Shown: piece after piece, positions 63,854-64,000 of the stretch
How the letters are laid out: the number at the start of each line of letters is the position of its first letter
Position numbering within the stretch: the stretch's first letter is position 1
NCBI RefSeq assembly: GCF_014203715.1
Contig: NZ_JACHJP010000004.1
Span: forward strand, 124,001-188,000
Length of the DNA: 64,000 bases
Source of the DNA: Streptosporangium saharense
Lineage (GTDB): Bacteria > Actinomycetota > Actinomycetes > Streptosporangiales > Streptosporangiaceae
Reading direction: 5' to 3'
The notes under the pieces: generated by a model
The model's input: the letters and a program-made list of their open reading frames with translations, nothing else
What the model was told of the DNA's origin: nothing
The model's database searches: none
Program-made: the position numbers and the translations under genes

Positions 63854-64000
63854 TCAGCGTCTGTGCCTTCCTCGAAGGCCGGATCCCACGGGGGCCGTCG
63901 CCCGGTCGTTGCCGGACAGCACGCTGTTGTGCCTGCCGTACAGGAGGTAGACCAGCAGGCCGACGGCCATCCAGGCGGCGAAGTACAGCCAGGTGACGAT
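63854..64000 (-). CDS. Amino-acid permease, C-terminal fragment (cut by window edge)
   Basis: The minus strand reads 48 residues to a stop at 63854: a membrane segment WLYFAAWMAVGLLVYLLYG, then the tail RHNSVLSGN and a basic end. The YGRHNSVL-type ending is typical of APC-family cationic amino-acid transporters in actinomycetes. The rest lies beyond the right edge. It converges with the amino-acid ABC operon, three bases apart. Confidence 0.75.
   Translation of the reverse strand: MVTWLYFAAWMAVGLLVYLLYGRHNSVLSGNDRATAPVGSGLRGRHRR

Overview
The window comes from a high-GC Gram-positive chromosome. GC is near 70%, GTG and TTG starts are common, and SigM/anti-sigma, DUF3566, DUF397, DUF5753, DUF6049 and TIGR03086 proteins are present. 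The gene content and the order around the replication origin fit the actinobacterial order Streptosporangiales. A Streptosporangiaceae host is my inference and I cannot name the genus from sequence alone.

Positions 1 to about 8.1 kb hold mixed accessory genes: a VWA/zinc-ribbon protein (cut by the window edge), a mycothiol-type DinB-like protein, an AraC regulator whose 3' end carries a parS-like site, small secreted and membrane proteins, an SDR, a DUF6461 protein and a PQQ-type sugar dehydrogenase lipoprotein. From 7.95 to 12.9 kb lies an accessory island abutting the 3' end of tRNA-Ile(GAU). It contains a broken gene, a DUF397/XRE-DUF5753 pair, a short GntR regulator with a strong inverted-repeat operator, a run of small proteins sharing a Trp-centred domain, five consecutive hairpins, an excisionase-like MerR/BldC HTH protein and a lone CRISPR-repeat-like palindrome. 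No integrase or replication gene is visible. I read the island as the remains of an integrative element.

From 13 to 31.7 kb is the origin region: DUF3566, gyrA, gyrB, dciA, recF, gnd, a DUF849/BKACE gene, dnaN, oriC, dnaA, more DnaA boxes, then rpmH, rnpA, yidD, yidC, jag, rsmG, parA and parB on the other strand, with a cluster of parS sites. Genes left of the origin run on the minus strand and those right of it on the plus strand, so both replichores are read away from the origin. GyrA has Gly at the position of E. coli Asp87, a known quinolone-resistance hot spot.

From 31.7 to 52 kb are amino-acid and redox enzymes (threonine aldolase, Ddl-like ligase, aminotransferase, thioredoxin and its reductase), the SigM/anti-sigma pair, a murJ cluster (pseudokinase, MurJ, DUF6049), a YbaK-type deacylase, the CCA-adding enzyme, BioA, an MFS transporter, IPP isomerase, inositol-phosphate synthase and a PadR regulator with its likely operator. 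From 52.4 to 64 kb are a class A PBP, two polyprenol-type membrane glycosyltransferases (one apparently lacking its N-terminal catalytic loop), endonuclease IV, the rpsF-ssb-rpsR-rplI operon and a polar amino-acid ABC transporter. An amino-acid permease is cut by the right edge.
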